DNA from: Candidimonas humi
GTDB lineage: Bacteria > Pseudomonadota > Gammaproteobacteria > Burkholderiales > Burkholderiaceae_B
NCBI RefSeq assembly: GCF_019166065.1
Contig: NZ_JAHTBN010000001.1
Coordinates: 496,001 to 560,000 of the forward strand
DNA: 64,000 nucleotides
Direction: 5' to 3'
Part shown: positions 31,735-41,376 of the stretch, in pieces
How the letters are laid out: each line of letters opens with the position of its first letter
Position numbering within the stretch: position 1 is the stretch's first letter
Program-made: the position numbers and the translations under genes
The notes under the pieces: model-generated
Told to the model about the DNA's origin: nothing
Database searches by the model: none
Seen by the model: only the letters and a program-made list of their open reading frames with translations

Positions 31735-33078
31735 ATGAGCAAACACCTGAAAAACACCGATGACTTCAGCCTGGAGCCGCTTACGGGCGGCCCCGGCGGG
31801 CCGCGTTCGGACGCGCCCTCGCGGCGCAAATTCCTGGCGCGCGGCGGCGCCGTGATGAGCAGCGTGGCAACGCTGGGCCTGGCGGGCAAAGCACTGGCCG
31901 AGACCGCCGCGGCCGCTCCAGCCGCGGCCCCCGGCGCTGATCTGCCGCCGAACATCCCTCCCTGGACCCGCAGCCTCGGGGCTCCCACGGCCAAGCCCTA
32001 CGGCACTCCGTCCAAATACGAATCCTCCGTCATTCGCCATCTCTATCCGGGCCTGACCGAACCGATGTCGGCCTATAGCACCTCTCCGCTGCAAGACCTG
32101 GACGGCATCATCACGCCCAACGGGCTTTTCTATGAACGGCACCATGCGGGCGTGCCGCAGATAGACCCCGCCCAGCACCGGCTCATGGTGCACGGCCTGG
32201 TCGACACCCCGCTGCTCTTCACGGTCGACGAGCTGCGCCAGTTCCCGTCGCAGTCGCGCATCCACTTCCTGGAATGCTCCGGCAACCCCTCGTTCACTCC
32301 GCCGTGGGGCAAGACCGCGGCCGAAGTCTGCGGCCTGCTCAGCTGTGCGCAATGGACCGGAGTGCCGCTGAAGACGGTGCTGGAAGAATGCGGCCTGAAG
32401 CCGCAAGCGAAATGGGTGATCGCCGAAGGCGCCGACGGCGCCGCCATGGACCGCAGCATCCCCATCGAGAAATGCCTGGACGACGCCATGCTGGTATACA
32501 GCCAGAACGGCGAGCGCCTGCGCCCCGAGCAGGGCTATCCGCTGCGCCTGCTGGTGCCCGGCTTCGAGGGCAATATGAACGTCAAGTGGCTGCGCCGCCT
32601 GCACGTCACCGACGCGCCCGCCTACACCCGCGAAGAAACCGCCAAATACACCGACTTGCTGGCCAACGGCAAGGCGCGCAAGTTTTCTTTCGTGATGGAA
32701 TGCAAGTCGCTCATCACCGCGCCGTCCGGCACCCACAAGCTCACCCGCAAGGGCAAGCACGAAATGCGCGGCATCGCCTGGAGCGGCCACGGCAAGATCA
32801 CCAATGTCGACGTCTCGGTCGACGGCGGCGACAACTGGTATCCGGCCACGCTGGATGCCCCCGTGCTGGACAAGGCCCTCACGGCTTTTCGCGCACCCTT
32901 CGACTGGCATGGCGAAGAGCTCATGATCATGAGCCGCGCCATCGACGAGACGGGCTATGTGCAGCCCACGCTGCAACAGCTCATCGACGTGCGCGGCAAG
33001 GTTTCCTTCTACCACAACAACGCTATCCAGCCCTGGAAGATCGACGCCAACGGAGAGGTGACAAATGGCCGCGCATAA
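31735..33078 (+). CDS. soxC: Periplasmic sulfite dehydrogenase, SoxC/SorA-like molybdenum subunit
   Basis: This is a sulfite oxidase-family molybdoenzyme of 447 aa. It has a twin-arginine signal (SRRKFLARGG, about residues 30-39), an oxidoreductase molybdopterin domain with the molybdenum-ligand Cys181 in FLECSGN, and a C-terminal dimerisation domain (MRGIAWSGHGKITNVDVSVDGG). AGGAGG lies 10 bp before the ATG at 31735. The next gene, a cytochrome c, overlaps by 14 bp. Oxidation of sulfite, with electrons passed to the cytochrome, is the likely role. No other sox genes are nearby, so a SorAB-like stand-alone enzyme fits better than the full Sox system. Confidence 0.88.
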   Translation: MSKHLKNTDDFSLEPLTGGPGGPRSDAPSRRKFLARGGAVMSSVATLGLAGKALAETAAAAPAAAPGADLPPNIPPWTRSLGAPTAKPYGTPSKYESSVIRHLYPGLTEPMSAYSTSPLQDLDGIITPNGLFYERHHAGVPQIDPAQHRLMVHGLVDTPLLFTVDELRQFPSQSRIHFLECSGNPSFTPPWGKTAAEVCGLLSCAQWTGVPLKTVLEECGLKPQAKWVIAEGADGAAMDRSIPIEKCLDDAMLVYSQNGERLRPEQGYPLRLLVPGFEGNMNVKWLRRLHVTDAPAYTREETAKYTDLLANGKARKFSFVMECKSLITAPSGTHKLTRKGKHEMRGIAWSGHGKITNVDVSVDGGDNWYPATLDAPVLDKALTAFRAPFDWHGEELMIMSRAIDETGYVQPTLQQLIDVRGKVSFYHNNAIQPWKIDANGEVTNGRA

Positions 33079-33670
33079 ATCATTGATACTGGCCGGCGCA
33101 GCGGCGCTCTGCCTGGCCGCGGGCGGATCGCACGCGGAATCCCCGGCTCACGGCAAGTACGGCCTGGGCACGCCCGCCACGCCGCAACAGATCGCCGGCT
33201 GGAACATAGATGTCGCGCCCGACGGCAAGAACCTGCCTCCCGGCAGCGGCACCGTGCAGATGGGCGAGAAAATCTTCCAGAGCACCTGCGCGGCCTGTCA
33301 TGGCGCCAAGCTGCAAGGCGGCATGGGCCCGGCGCTGGTGGGCGGACAAGGCAGCCTGGCGACCGCCAAGCCCTTGAAGACCGTGGGCAGCTATTGGCCC
33401 TACGCCACCACGGTGTTCGACTACGTACGCCGCGCCATGCCTTTCCAGGCGCCCCAGTCCCTGAGCAACGACCAGGTGTATGCCGTGGTAGGCTACATAC
33501 TCAGCCAGAACAAGCTGATGAGCCCCGATGCCAAGGTGGATGCCAAGACACTGATGGCGGTGAAGATGCCCAACCGCGATGGTTTCATCGTCGACGACAG
33601 GCCCGACATCATCGTCGCCGCGTGCTATCACGACTGCCTGAAAAAAGGCGTGTCCGACGTCAAGCCTTAG
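33065..33670 (+). CDS. Mono-heme c-type cytochrome, electron acceptor of the sulfite dehydrogenase
   Basis: This 201-aa exported cytochrome has a Sec signal (about residues 1-24, ending GSHA) and one heme site CAACH at residues 75-79. A methionine ligand is likely in AMPFQAPQSL. It resembles the N-terminal half of SoxD, which is diheme and nearly twice as long in Paracoccus. The start overlaps the molybdenum subunit by 14 bp, so the two are coupled. The tail contains ACYHDC, an extra Cys pair of unknown use. Confidence 0.85.
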   Translation: MAAHKSLILAGAAALCLAAGGSHAESPAHGKYGLGTPATPQQIAGWNIDVAPDGKNLPPGSGTVQMGEKIFQSTCAACHGAKLQGGMGPALVGGQGSLATAKPLKTVGSYWPYATTVFDYVRRAMPFQAPQSLSNDQVYAVVGYILSQNKLMSPDAKVDAKTLMAVKMPNRDGFIVDDRPDIIVAACYHDCLKKGVSDVKP

Positions 33671-33686
33671 CCTGGTTCCGGCGCAT

Positions 33687-33709
33687 CCCGGCCGGCATAT
33701 CCGGCCGGG
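33687..33709. terminator. Perfect hairpin between cytochrome c and cytochrome b561 genes
   Basis: CCCGGCCGG-CATAT-CCGGCCGGG gives a 9-bp GC stem 17 bp after the cytochrome stop. There is no U-tract; it may attenuate rather than stop transcription into the b561 gene. Confidence 0.5.
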
Positions 33710-33792
33710 CCCGAGTACGCTGCACCTCGCATCCCCGCTCGCAAGCTTGGCCGGCTGCCCGGCCGACATAGGCGCCGATCTCAAGGAGAGGC

Positions 33793-34473
33793 ATGATGCG
33801 GGATTCTGACCATAGCCCGGGCCTGCGCCCGGTGCGCGTCTGGGATCTTCCCACGCGGCTGTTCCATTGGCTGGTGGTGATCCTGGTCGCCGCCGCCTAC
33901 GCCAGCGAAAAGCTGAACTGGATGGGCTGGCATGCCCGCATCGGCGAGGCGCTGCTCGCGCTGCTGATCTTCCGGCTGCTGTGGGGGTGCTGGGGCAGCG
34001 CAAGCTCGCGCTTCCGCAATTTCGTGACCACGCCCGGCGCCGCGCTGCGCCACTTGCGGCATGTTTTCGTACACGAGCCCGACCTGCAGATCGGGCACAA
34101 CCCCGCCGGCGGTTGGATGGTGCTGTTACTGCTCGCCCTGCTGCTGGGCGAAACACTGAGCGGCCTCTACGTGAACAACGATGTCGCCGACGACGGGCCC
34201 TTCACCGCCTGGATGCCCGCATGGGCCGCCAATGCGATCACGGCACTGCACTCGATACTCTGGTATGCCTTGCTGGCCGCGGTGGCGCTGCATGTGCTGG
34301 CCATCGCGATATACGCCATGGCCAAGGGGCAGAATCTGTTGCGCCCCATGATTACGGGCCGCAAGCAATTGCCGCCGAATATCGCCGCGCCGCGCATGGC
34401 GCCCGCGGTGCCGGCCTGGCTCGCGCTGCTGGCCGGCATCGCGGTCGCGATACTGCTGGCCACTTATCTCTGA
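33793..34473 (+). CDS. Cytochrome b561-family membrane protein
   Basis: This is a four-helix diheme-type membrane cytochrome of 226 aa. It begins VRVWDLPTRLFHWLVV, where the His is a typical heme ligand; further candidates lie in MGWHARIGEALLALL and ALHSILWYALLAAVALHVLAI. AAGGAGAGGC precedes the ATG. It follows the periplasmic cytochrome by about 120 bp and may pass electrons between it and the quinone pool, or may serve another redox partner. Function inferred from family and context. Confidence 0.85.
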   Translation: MMRDSDHSPGLRPVRVWDLPTRLFHWLVVILVAAAYASEKLNWMGWHARIGEALLALLIFRLLWGCWGSASSRFRNFVTTPGAALRHLRHVFVHEPDLQIGHNPAGGWMVLLLLALLLGETLSGLYVNNDVADDGPFTAWMPAWAANAITALHSILWYALLAAVALHVLAIAIYAMAKGQNLLRPMITGRKQLPPNIAAPRMAPAVPAWLALLAGIAVAILLATYL

Positions 34474-34501
34474 GCCAGCCTGTTGCGGCGGGTGGCGATG
34501 C

Positions 34502-34963
34502 TTACTTGCCCTTGGGCGGCATCACCTGGCCGCGGATCTCGCCCGAGGGATGATCCTTGGTATGCACATTGATGTAGAACTGCCCGGCGGCGAATTCCTG
34601 CGCGTCCTGGGTCGACAAGGTAGCCTCGCCCTTCACGGGGCTGGTGACCGCCGAGCCCTTGTGGGACAGCCAGACTTTCACCCCGGCATTCTTGCCCTCG
34701 GCGGCGGGACCATGGAAATGCGCCATCGTCGCCGGGCTGGACAGGCCGCTGAAGGTGATCGTCCAGGTGACGACGCGGGTGGAAGGATCGTAGGTGAGGT
34801 CGGCCTTGCCGCTGCCCTGGGTCTGCACCGGAGGCACTTGTTGCGCACCGGTCAGGGGGACGGAGAAGGAAACCGGGGCGGCCTGGGCCGACACCATGAA
34901 GCCGGCCAGCACGGCGCCGGCAAATGCCAGCGCGGGCCGCCGCAATATCGGAGAAACGCTCAT
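34502..34963 (-). CDS. CHRD domain-containing exported protein
   Basis: This 153-aa protein has a signal peptide (about residues 1-28, ending AQA) and one CHRD domain (VPLTGAQQVPPVQTQGSGKADLTYDP ... MAHFHGPAAEGKNAGVKVWL ... FYINVHTKDHPSGEIRGQV). The domain was first described in chordin; in bacteria it occurs in exported proteins of unknown role, and the His pairs HFHG and NVHT suggest metal binding. AGGAGATG precedes the ATG at 34963. Convergent with the b561 gene. Confidence 0.87.
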   Translation of the reverse strand: MSVSPILRRPALAFAGAVLAGFMVSAQAAPVSFSVPLTGAQQVPPVQTQGSGKADLTYDPSTRVVTWTITFSGLSSPATMAHFHGPAAEGKNAGVKVWLSHKGSAVTSPVKGEATLSTQDAQEFAAGQFYINVHTKDHPSGEIRGQVMPPKGK

Positions 34964-35268
34964 TTGATCATCTCCTGTGGTACGCCACGCCCGCAAGGCA
35001 GCCACTTGCGCCCCATGCGGACGAACGTGCCCGACCGGCCCGCATCCAGGATGGATGCAGGTAGCAGATCGGGCATGACTGCTCGTCAATTCTAGCACCG
35101 GGCGTCAGCCAGCCGACCGCGCGACACGACCGGCGGTAGGGCCTGCCGAGCGCCGGGCAAAGATGTGTCCAAGCCTTGCGTATGCAAGATCCAGGCTGCA
35201 TCGTGATGCCTTTCGAACGCGCGTGGCTTCGCCTTGATCCGCCGTCGGCGCGTCCCCCCGGGGGCGCT

Positions 35269-36015
35269 TCAGGTGAGGTTCAAGCCCCCGTCCATGAGCA
35301 GGATTTCGCCCGTCATGTAATCGGATGCGGCGATCATGGAAACGGCCTGGGCAATGTCATCGGGGCTGGCGGCGCGGCGCATGGGCGAGCGCTCTTTCCA
35401 GAGCTGCCGGGCCTCGGCCCAATCGGCGGTAAGCGGCGTGTCCACCAATCCGGGCGCCACGGCGTTGACGCGAATGCCGGGCGCCAGCGACAGCGCCAGC
35501 AGGCGTGTCGTATGGTTCAGCGCGGCCTTGCTGGCCGCGTAGGGGATGGAAGCCCCCTTGGGACGCACGCCCGCATGCGAGCTGACATTGACCACGCAGC
35601 CCGCCCTGCCCCGCGCCGCGGCCTGCAGCAGAGCCGGCTGCGCCTCGGCGATTAACTGGAAGGGGGCAATCACATTCACTTCGTGCAGTTCCCGCCAGAC
35701 CTCGGGCGTGGCCGCGGCAAGATCGGCATGGGGTATGACGCGGCTGATGCCCGCGTTATTGACCAGCACATCGAGCCGCCCCCAGGCCGCCACGGCGTCG
35801 CGCACCAGCCGCTGGCGGTCAGCCTCGTCGGCCAGATCGGCCTGGACGTATACGGCGCGGTCCAGTTCCTTGGCCAGCGCTGCCCCCGCCGCTGCGGAAC
35901 GGCGCGAATGCAGGACGACGGCATAGCCGTCCCCGGACAGCCGCCTGGCTACGGCGGCGCCGATTCCCGAAGTCGAACCGGTGACGAGCGCAACAGGAGC
36001 GGAAGTCGATTCCAT
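35269..36015 (-). CDS. SDR family oxidoreductase
   Basis: This is a classical SDR of 248 aa with TGSTSGIGAAVA, NNAGIS, VVNVSSHAG and YAASK, ending in the usual GEILLMDGGLN. It is likely an NAD(P)-dependent reductase or dehydrogenase of the FabG type. It follows another SDR (36068-36814) on the same strand with 52 bp between them, so the two may act in one pathway. Substrate unknown. Confidence 0.86.
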   Translation of the reverse strand: MESTSAPVALVTGSTSGIGAAVARRLSGDGYAVVLHSRRSAAAGAALAKELDRAVYVQADLADEADRQRLVRDAVAAWGRLDVLVNNAGISRVIPHADLAAATPEVWRELHEVNVIAPFQLIAEAQPALLQAAARGRAGCVVNVSSHAGVRPKGASIPYAASKAALNHTTRLLALSLAPGIRVNAVAPGLVDTPLTADWAEARQLWKERSPMRRAASPDDIAQAVSMIAASDYMTGEILLMDGGLNLT

Positions 36016-36067
36016 GTCTATCCAAGCAAGGAAAATACGGCAGGCGGCGGACGACGCGCCCCGCGCT

Positions 36068-36814
36068 TCAGAGCGAAATCCCGCCCGACACTTCGATCGC
36101 CGCGCCATTGATATAGCTTGCGTCGTCCGAAGCCAGGAAGGCATAGACATTGGCAATCTCGGCGGGCGTGCCCAGACGCCGCTGCCAGCACGCATCGCGC
36201 AGGCCGTCCAGCACCTTGGGCGGCATGGTCTTGAGAATATCGGTCTCGATGAAGCCCGGGCAGACCGCGTTGACGCGGATGCCCTTGGGCCCCAGTTCGC
36301 GCGCCCAGGTCTTGGTGAAACCGATGACGCCGAATTTGCTGGCCGCGTAATTCGTCTGCCCGAAATTGCCGTAGATGCCCACGACGCTGGACGCATTCAG
36401 TATGACGCCCCTTTGCTGCTCGAGCATCGTGTCGGCAACGGCCTGACTGCAATGGAAGACGCCCTTCAGGTTGACATCGATGACCGCATCGAATTGATCT
36501 TCCGTCATGCGCGCCAGCCTCGCATCCTGCGTGATGCCGGCGTTGTTGACCAGGATGTCGATACGGCCGAACCGCCCTTTCACGTCCTGCACCACCGCAT
36601 CGATGCCCGCCCGGTCCGTGACGTCCAGCGTATACGCCGCCGCCCGATGGCCCTCGGCCGTGAGAGAGCTCGCTTCACGTTGCACCGCCTCGGCCGAACG
36701 ATCGCACAGAATCAGCGTGGCGCCCTCGCTGGCGAATTTCCTGGCGGTGGCCTGCCCTATACCCGCGGCAGCCCCCGTTATCAAAGCAACTCGTTCCTTG
36801 AGCTTCACTGGCAT
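36068..36814 (-). CDS. 3-oxoacyl-ACP/acetoacetyl-CoA reductase-like SDR
   Basis: This 248-aa FabG/PhaB-like reductase has [41 protein letters not shown] (the segment typical of FabG/PhaB), [21 protein letters not shown], and [17 protein letters not shown]. It probably reduces 3-oxoacyl thioesters with NADPH. It is a second copy rather than the main fabG, since no fatty-acid synthesis genes are near. The start at 36814 is 28 bp from the divergent small gene at 36842. Confidence 0.85.
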   Translation of the reverse strand: MPVKLKERVALITGAAAGIGQATARKFASEGATLILCDRSAEAVQREASSLTAEGHRAAAYTLDVTDRAGIDAVVQDVKGRFGRIDILVNNAGITQDARLARMTEDQFDAVIDVNLKGVFHCSQAVADTMLEQQRGVILNASSVVGIYGNFGQTNYAASKFGVIGFTKTWARELGPKGIRVNAVCPGFIETDILKTMPPKVLDGLRDACWQRRLGTPAEIANVYAFLASDDASYINGAAIEVSGGISL

Positions 36815-36841
36815 CAACCTCGCAAAGGGTAAACTGGATGC

Positions 36842-37081
36842 ATGGATGATACAGCCTCCGCAGCCTCGTCCGCCCCGTCTTGGGCAGACGCCCCCGAGGG
36901 ATGGAACTGGCTTGCGCAAGATCAGGACGGCAAGTGGTTCTGGTATGCGGTGCCGCCCCAGCTCGGCATGGCGGGGGGCATATGGCGCTCGCCACGCAGG
37001 GCGCAGCAGTTCGCCGCGCAGGGCGAGCCCAATCCGAAGTGGTACGAGACTTGCCTGCGTCGCCCCGACGCGGAGCGCTGA
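36842..37081 (+). CDS. Small Trp-rich hypothetical protein
   Basis: This 79-aa protein without a known family has six Trp residues, with the dense segment [20 protein letters not shown], then a Pro/Gly stretch and a basic tail. It has no signal peptide or membrane segment. The codon use matches neighbouring real genes. It is divergent from the FabG-like gene. The segment recalls short phage- and proteobacterial proteins of unknown function; I assign no role. Confidence 0.55.
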   Translation: MDDTASAASSAPSWADAPEGWNWLAQDQDGKWFWYAVPPQLGMAGGIWRSPRRAQQFAAQGEPNPKWYETCLRRPDAER

Positions 37082-37164
37082 GCCCTCCGCCGCCATGGCC
37101 GCGCATGTTCTGGGCGGGCCGATAGCCCGGCCCGTGCTTGTTTCAGTCTCCCAGTCTTTCGGCC

Positions 37165-38529
37165 TCAATCCGCCAGACTTCGCACGTCCTCCAGCGTATC
37201 CACATAGCGGCCCACCATGTCGTGGACCTGCTGCTCGTCGATGATGAGCGGCGGGCAAAAGGCGATGCTGTCCTGGATGCCGCGCACGATCAGCCCATGC
37301 TCGTGGGCCTTCTCGAAAATGGCCGCACCCATCTTGCCGAGGGGATCGAAGGGCCTGCGGGTATTCTTGTCGGCCACCAGTTCCACGGCGGCGATCAGGC
37401 CCGTGCCGCGCACTTCGCCCACCAGTGGATGATCGTTCAGGGCGCGCAGCGACGACTGCAGTACTTCGCCCATCCGGGCGGCATTCTCGACCAGGCCTCT
37501 TTCTTCGATGATGCGGATATTTTCCAGCGCGACCGCCGTGGCAACCGGATGGCCGCTGGCGGTGTAGCCGTGTCCGAATGTGCCCAGCTCGCCCGAATAC
37601 CTGGCGATGACGGAATGCACTTTGTCGCCCAGCAGCACCGCGGCCAGCGGCAGGTAGGAAGACGTGATCTGCTTGGACAGCACCATGATGTCCGGCTCGA
37701 TGCCGAACTTCTGCGAGCCGAACATGGTGCCCAGCCGGCCGAAGCCGGTAATGACTTCGTCGGCAACGACCAGCACGTCGTACTTGCGGCAGACGGCCTG
37801 GATCTTGTCCCAATAAGTGGCCGGCGGCACAATGACGCCGCCCGCGCCCATGACGGGTTCGCCGATGAAGGCCGCGACTGTATCGGGGCCTTCTTCCAGG
37901 ATCAGGGTTTCCAGTTCCGCGGCCATGCGGGTGGCAAAGGCCTCTTCGGTTTCGCCCGGTTGGCCTTCGCGATACCAGTGCGGGCAGCTCACGTGCTTCA
38001 TCTGCGCCAGCGGCAGGTCGAAGCCGCGATGGTTGGGCGCCAGGCCGGTGAGGCTGGCCGAAGCCACGGTCACGCCGTGGTAGCCCTTGTTGCGCGCGAT
38101 GATTTTCTTTTTGTTGGTGCGGCCCAGGGCATTGTTGTAGTACCACACCATCTTGATGACGGTGTCGTTCGCCTCCGAGCCCGAATTGGTGAAGAAGGCG
38201 CTGCGCATGCGGCCTTTGGTCAACTGCACGAGTTTTTCTGCCAGCTCGACCGAGGGCGTATGCGTCTTGTGGCTGAAGGTGTGATAGAACGGCAGCTTGC
38301 CCATCTGGTCCGCAGCCGCGCGCACCAGCCTGGGTTCGTTGAAACCCACCGCGACGCTCCATAGCCCCGACATGCCTTCGATGTATTCGCGGCCTTGATC
38401 GTCGTACACGTATATGCCCTGGCCGCGCTCGATGACGCGCGGGCCGACCTGCGCGTGCTTGACGGCATTGGTGTAAGGGTGCAGGTGATAAGAGATATCA
38501 CGGTTCTGGATGGGGCTCAGTGCGCTCAT
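37165..38529 (-). CDS. Class III (omega) aminotransferase
   Basis: This is a PLP-dependent fold-I aminotransferase of 454 aa. It has the cofactor loop [29 protein letters not shown], the Asp motif [12 protein letters not shown], and the PLP lysine in [18 protein letters not shown]. The group includes beta-alanine:pyruvate, taurine:pyruvate and gamma-aminobutyrate transaminases. It is the last of three genes (Bug receptor, TPP enzyme, aminotransferase) on the minus strand, 47 bp after the TPP gene. A catabolic role on an omega-amino compound is likely; the substrate is open. Confidence 0.88.
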   Translation of the reverse strand: MSALSPIQNRDISYHLHPYTNAVKHAQVGPRVIERGQGIYVYDDQGREYIEGMSGLWSVAVGFNEPRLVRAAADQMGKLPFYHTFSHKTHTPSVELAEKLVQLTKGRMRSAFFTNSGSEANDTVIKMVWYYNNALGRTNKKKIIARNKGYHGVTVASASLTGLAPNHRGFDLPLAQMKHVSCPHWYREGQPGETEEAFATRMAAELETLILEEGPDTVAAFIGEPVMGAGGVIVPPATYWDKIQAVCRKYDVLVVADEVITGFGRLGTMFGSQKFGIEPDIMVLSKQITSSYLPLAAVLLGDKVHSVIARYSGELGTFGHGYTASGHPVATAVALENIRIIEERGLVENAARMGEVLQSSLRALNDHPLVGEVRGTGLIAAVELVADKNTRRPFDPLGKMGAAIFEKAHEHGLIVRGIQDSIAFCPPLIIDEQQVHDMVGRYVDTLEDVRSLAD

Positions 38530-38576
38530 GCTATGGCTCGATGTATAAGGACGGGAATTGCCGTGTGTGGGGCCGA

Positions 38577-40124
38577 TCAGATGACGGCCTCGATCAGGAA
38601 AGGGCCTTTGCGCGCCAGCGCGGCGCGCAGCAGGTCGATGAAAGCGGCCGAATCCGAGGCGCGGGCCGCCTCGACGCCGGCAGCCTGCGCCATGTGCACC
38701 CAGTCGATCGAAGGCTCGTCCAGGTTCAGCATGCGGCGGGCGTTGCGCCCCGGTTCGCCCGCGCCCACCATCTTCAGCTCGTTGTGCAGGATGGCGTAGC
38801 GGCGGTTCGCGAAGACGACGGTGACCACGTCCAGTTGCTCGCGCGCCTGCGTCCACAGGCCCTGTACGGTATACATGCCGCTGCCGTCGGCCTGCATCAG
38901 GATGACCTTGCGGTCGGGACAAGCCACTGCCGCGCCGGTTGCCAGGGGAATGCCGATGCCAATGGCGCCGCCCGTGATCTGCAGGAAATCATGCGGCGCG
39001 GCGTTCCAGGTCCATTTGAAAGAATCGCGGCCCGAGCTGACCGACTCGTCGCAGATGATGGCGTTTTCCGGGCTCAGGGCGCCTATGGCCTGGATGACGG
39101 AGCTGGCGGTCAGGGGCCCCGTGGGCAATTCCAGGCGGCCGCCCTCGGCGACCTGGATGGGAGTGGCGCCGTTGGCGCCCACGGCGTCGGCGAGCCGTTC
39201 CAGGGTTTGCGGCAGATCGTCGGCGGGGCTGGCCAGGGTAATGACTTCGCAAGCCTCGGGGATCAATACGCTAGGCTTGCCCGGGTACGCGAAAAATGCC
39301 ACGGGCGTGCGGGCGCCGATCAGTATCAATTGTTCGGTGCCTTCCAGCGCCTTGACGGCCGCGTCCACGGGATACGGCACGCGTTCGATGGGCACCCGGC
39401 CCGCCCCGCGCTCCATGCGGCCATTGGCTTGTTGTGCCATCAGCCGTGCGCCGCTGCGGGCCGCGATGCGGGCAGCGGTTTCCAGCGGGCCCGCGCGCAG
39501 GGCCTTGCCCGAAAGCAGGATGATGGTTCTGCGCCCGTTGAGCAGCGCCTCGCGGGCTTGCTGCAAGGTCGCTTCGTCGACACTGCCCGGTGCGGGCGGC
39601 TGCGCCCGGGACACCGGCGCCGAGGCCTGCCCCCATGCGGCGTCCGCGGGCAGGATCAAGGTCGCAATGCGGCCCGGCTCGGTGCGGGCCGCGGCAACGG
39701 CCGCCGCGGCGGCTTCCGACACGTCGTCGGACGACTTTATGCGGCGCACCCAGTTGGACATGGGGCGCGCCAGGCTCTCGATGTCGGTGGTCAATGGCGC
39801 GTCGTACTGGATGTGGTAGCTGGCATGCTCGCCCACGATGTTGACGACGGGCGTCTGGGCCCGGCGCGCATTGTGCAGATTGGCCAGGCCATTGGCCAGC
39901 CCTGGCCCCAGGTGCAGCAGCGTCGCGGCAGGCTTGTCCGCCATGCGTCCGTAGCCGTCGGCGGCGCCGGTGACCACACCCTCGAACAGCCCCAGGACGC
40001 AGCGCATCTGCGGCTTGCGGTCGAGCGCGGCGACGAAATGCATCTCGGACGTGCCCGGATTGGCGAAACACACGTCTACATCATTGGCCAAAAGCGTGTC
40101 GCAAAGACTATCTGCACCATTCAT
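38577..40124 (-). CDS. TPP-dependent enzyme, acetolactate synthase/benzoylformate decarboxylase-like
   Basis: This 515-aa thiamine diphosphate enzyme has three domains: N-terminal PYR domain with the catalytic Glu in GLFEGVVTGAADGYGR, a central domain, and a C-terminal PP domain with the TPP/Mg motif QADGSGMYTVQGLW...FANRRYAIL. It is shorter than true acetolactate synthase (about 560 aa) and than sulfoacetaldehyde acetyltransferase (about 590 aa), and is closer to the MdlC-like group often annotated as acetolactate synthase large subunit. No regulatory subunit is near. It probably decarboxylates a 2-oxo acid made by the aminotransferase next door. Confidence 0.82.
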   Translation of the reverse strand: MNGADSLCDTLLANDVDVCFANPGTSEMHFVAALDRKPQMRCVLGLFEGVVTGAADGYGRMADKPAATLLHLGPGLANGLANLHNARRAQTPVVNIVGEHASYHIQYDAPLTTDIESLARPMSNWVRRIKSSDDVSEAAAAAVAAARTEPGRIATLILPADAAWGQASAPVSRAQPPAPGSVDEATLQQAREALLNGRRTIILLSGKALRAGPLETAARIAARSGARLMAQQANGRMERGAGRVPIERVPYPVDAAVKALEGTEQLILIGARTPVAFFAYPGKPSVLIPEACEVITLASPADDLPQTLERLADAVGANGATPIQVAEGGRLELPTGPLTASSVIQAIGALSPENAIICDESVSSGRDSFKWTWNAAPHDFLQITGGAIGIGIPLATGAAVACPDRKVILMQADGSGMYTVQGLWTQAREQLDVVTVVFANRRYAILHNELKMVGAGEPGRNARRMLNLDEPSIDWVHMAQAAGVEAARASDSAAFIDLLRAALARKGPFLIEAVI

Positions 40125-40300
40125 TATTCAAACCTCGGTCATCGGTATGCCCGCCTCGCGGACAGGGAAAACGAAAAGCCGGAATACTGCCCGGTTCCAT
40201 GCTCGCGCCCTGCCCGGGGCCGGCGCCTCGGCGGCCCGGCCCGCACCTTGCGGCGGCAAAGAGCGCGATCCCCGTATCCTACCGCGTAGACGGCACGACA

Positions 40301-41269
40301 CTACTGGACGGCGATATTCGCGCGTTTCACCAGCGACTGGATAACAGGAATTTCCTGCTTGATCTGCGTGAGCAGGGCCTGGGGCGTGCCGTCAGAGGGC
40401 TCGATGCCCATGGCCAGCATGCGCTTGCGCACGGTCTCGTCGGCCAGCGCCACCTTCAGCGCATTGTCCAGCACATGGGTATGGGACTCGGGCGTGCCCG
40501 GCGGAGCGACCAGGGTGAACCAGGCCAGCATCTCGAAGCCGGGATAGCCCGACTCGCTTATGGTCGGCAGCTTGGGCAGCGAAGACATGCGCTGTTTGCT
40601 GGTGATCGCCAGCACACCCACCTTGCCCGAATCGACCTGCGGCATGCCCGTAGACACCATGTCGAAGAACAAATCGACCTCGCCGCTGATCAGTTGCGGC
40701 ATGGCCTGGGCCGAGCCCTTGTAAGGCACATGCAGCAGCTTTATGCCGGCCATCTTCTGGAAATATTCCGCCGCCAGGTGCGAAGACGTGCCCGTCCCGA
40801 ACGAAGCGATGGTCAGAGAGCCGGGCTTGGCCTTGGCGGCTTTCACCACATCGGCCAGGGACTTGAAATGGTCTTTCTTGGCCGTCAGCAGCACCATGGG
40901 CCCGATGCCTATCATGCCGATCGGCGCAAAGGCATCGGGGTCGTATGGCAGTTTCTTGAAGAGAAAGCGATTGGTGACCAGGGTCGAATTGGTCGCCAGC
41001 AGGATGGTATAGCCATCGGGCGTGGACCGGGCGACGTGCGAAGCGCCTATGGTCGTAGCCGCCCCCGCGCGATTTTCCACCACGATCGATTGGCCCAGCG
41101 CCCGGCCCATGCGCTCGGCCAATATGCGAGCCAGGCCATCGGTAGCGCCGCCCGCGGGAAAAGGCGTGATCATGGTGATGGGCCGATCGGGAAAGCCTGC
41201 AGCCGCCGCGACGCTCGTAACGAGGCCGAGAACCGCGGCGGCCAAAAATCGGATTCCGGTACGGAACAT
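40301..41269 (-). CDS. Bug-type tripartite tricarboxylate transporter substrate-binding protein
   Basis: This 322-aa periplasmic receptor of the TctC/Bug family is greatly expanded in Bordetella and its relatives. It has a Sec signal (about residues 1-24, ending AAA) and then FPDRPITMITPFPAGGATDGLAR, the classic Bug opening. LLHVPYKGSAQAMPQLISGEVDLFFD forms the second lobe. No TctA/TctB membrane partners are nearby, so it either uses a pair encoded elsewhere or acts as an orphan sensor. It is first in the three-gene unit and divergent from iclR. Confidence 0.92.
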   Translation of the reverse strand: MFRTGIRFLAAAVLGLVTSVAAAAGFPDRPITMITPFPAGGATDGLARILAERMGRALGQSIVVENRAGAATTIGASHVARSTPDGYTILLATNSTLVTNRFLFKKLPYDPDAFAPIGMIGIGPMVLLTAKKDHFKSLADVVKAAKAKPGSLTIASFGTGTSSHLAAEYFQKMAGIKLLHVPYKGSAQAMPQLISGEVDLFFDMVSTGMPQVDSGKVGVLAITSKQRMSSLPKLPTISESGYPGFEMLAWFTLVAPPGTPESHTHVLDNALKVALADETVRKRMLAMGIEPSDGTPQALLTQIKQEIPVIQSLVKRANIAVQ

Positions 41270-41311
41270 GGTTTATCTCCTGGATTTGTCGAAATGAGGT
41301 GCTTTTTTATT

Positions 41312-41336
41312 TTGAATTCCGTAGAATGGGATTCAA
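41312..41336. promoter_or_regulatory. Candidate IclR operator
   Basis: TTGAATTCC (41312-41320) and GGGATTCAA (41328-41336) form an 8-of-9 inverted repeat with a 7-bp spacer in the divergent iclR/Bug promoter region. The position fits autoregulation and control of the Bug-TPP-aminotransferase genes. Confidence 0.58.
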
Positions 41337-41376
41337 TTCCTTTTTTTCTGATCAATATAAAGCGCTTGCACACCAA

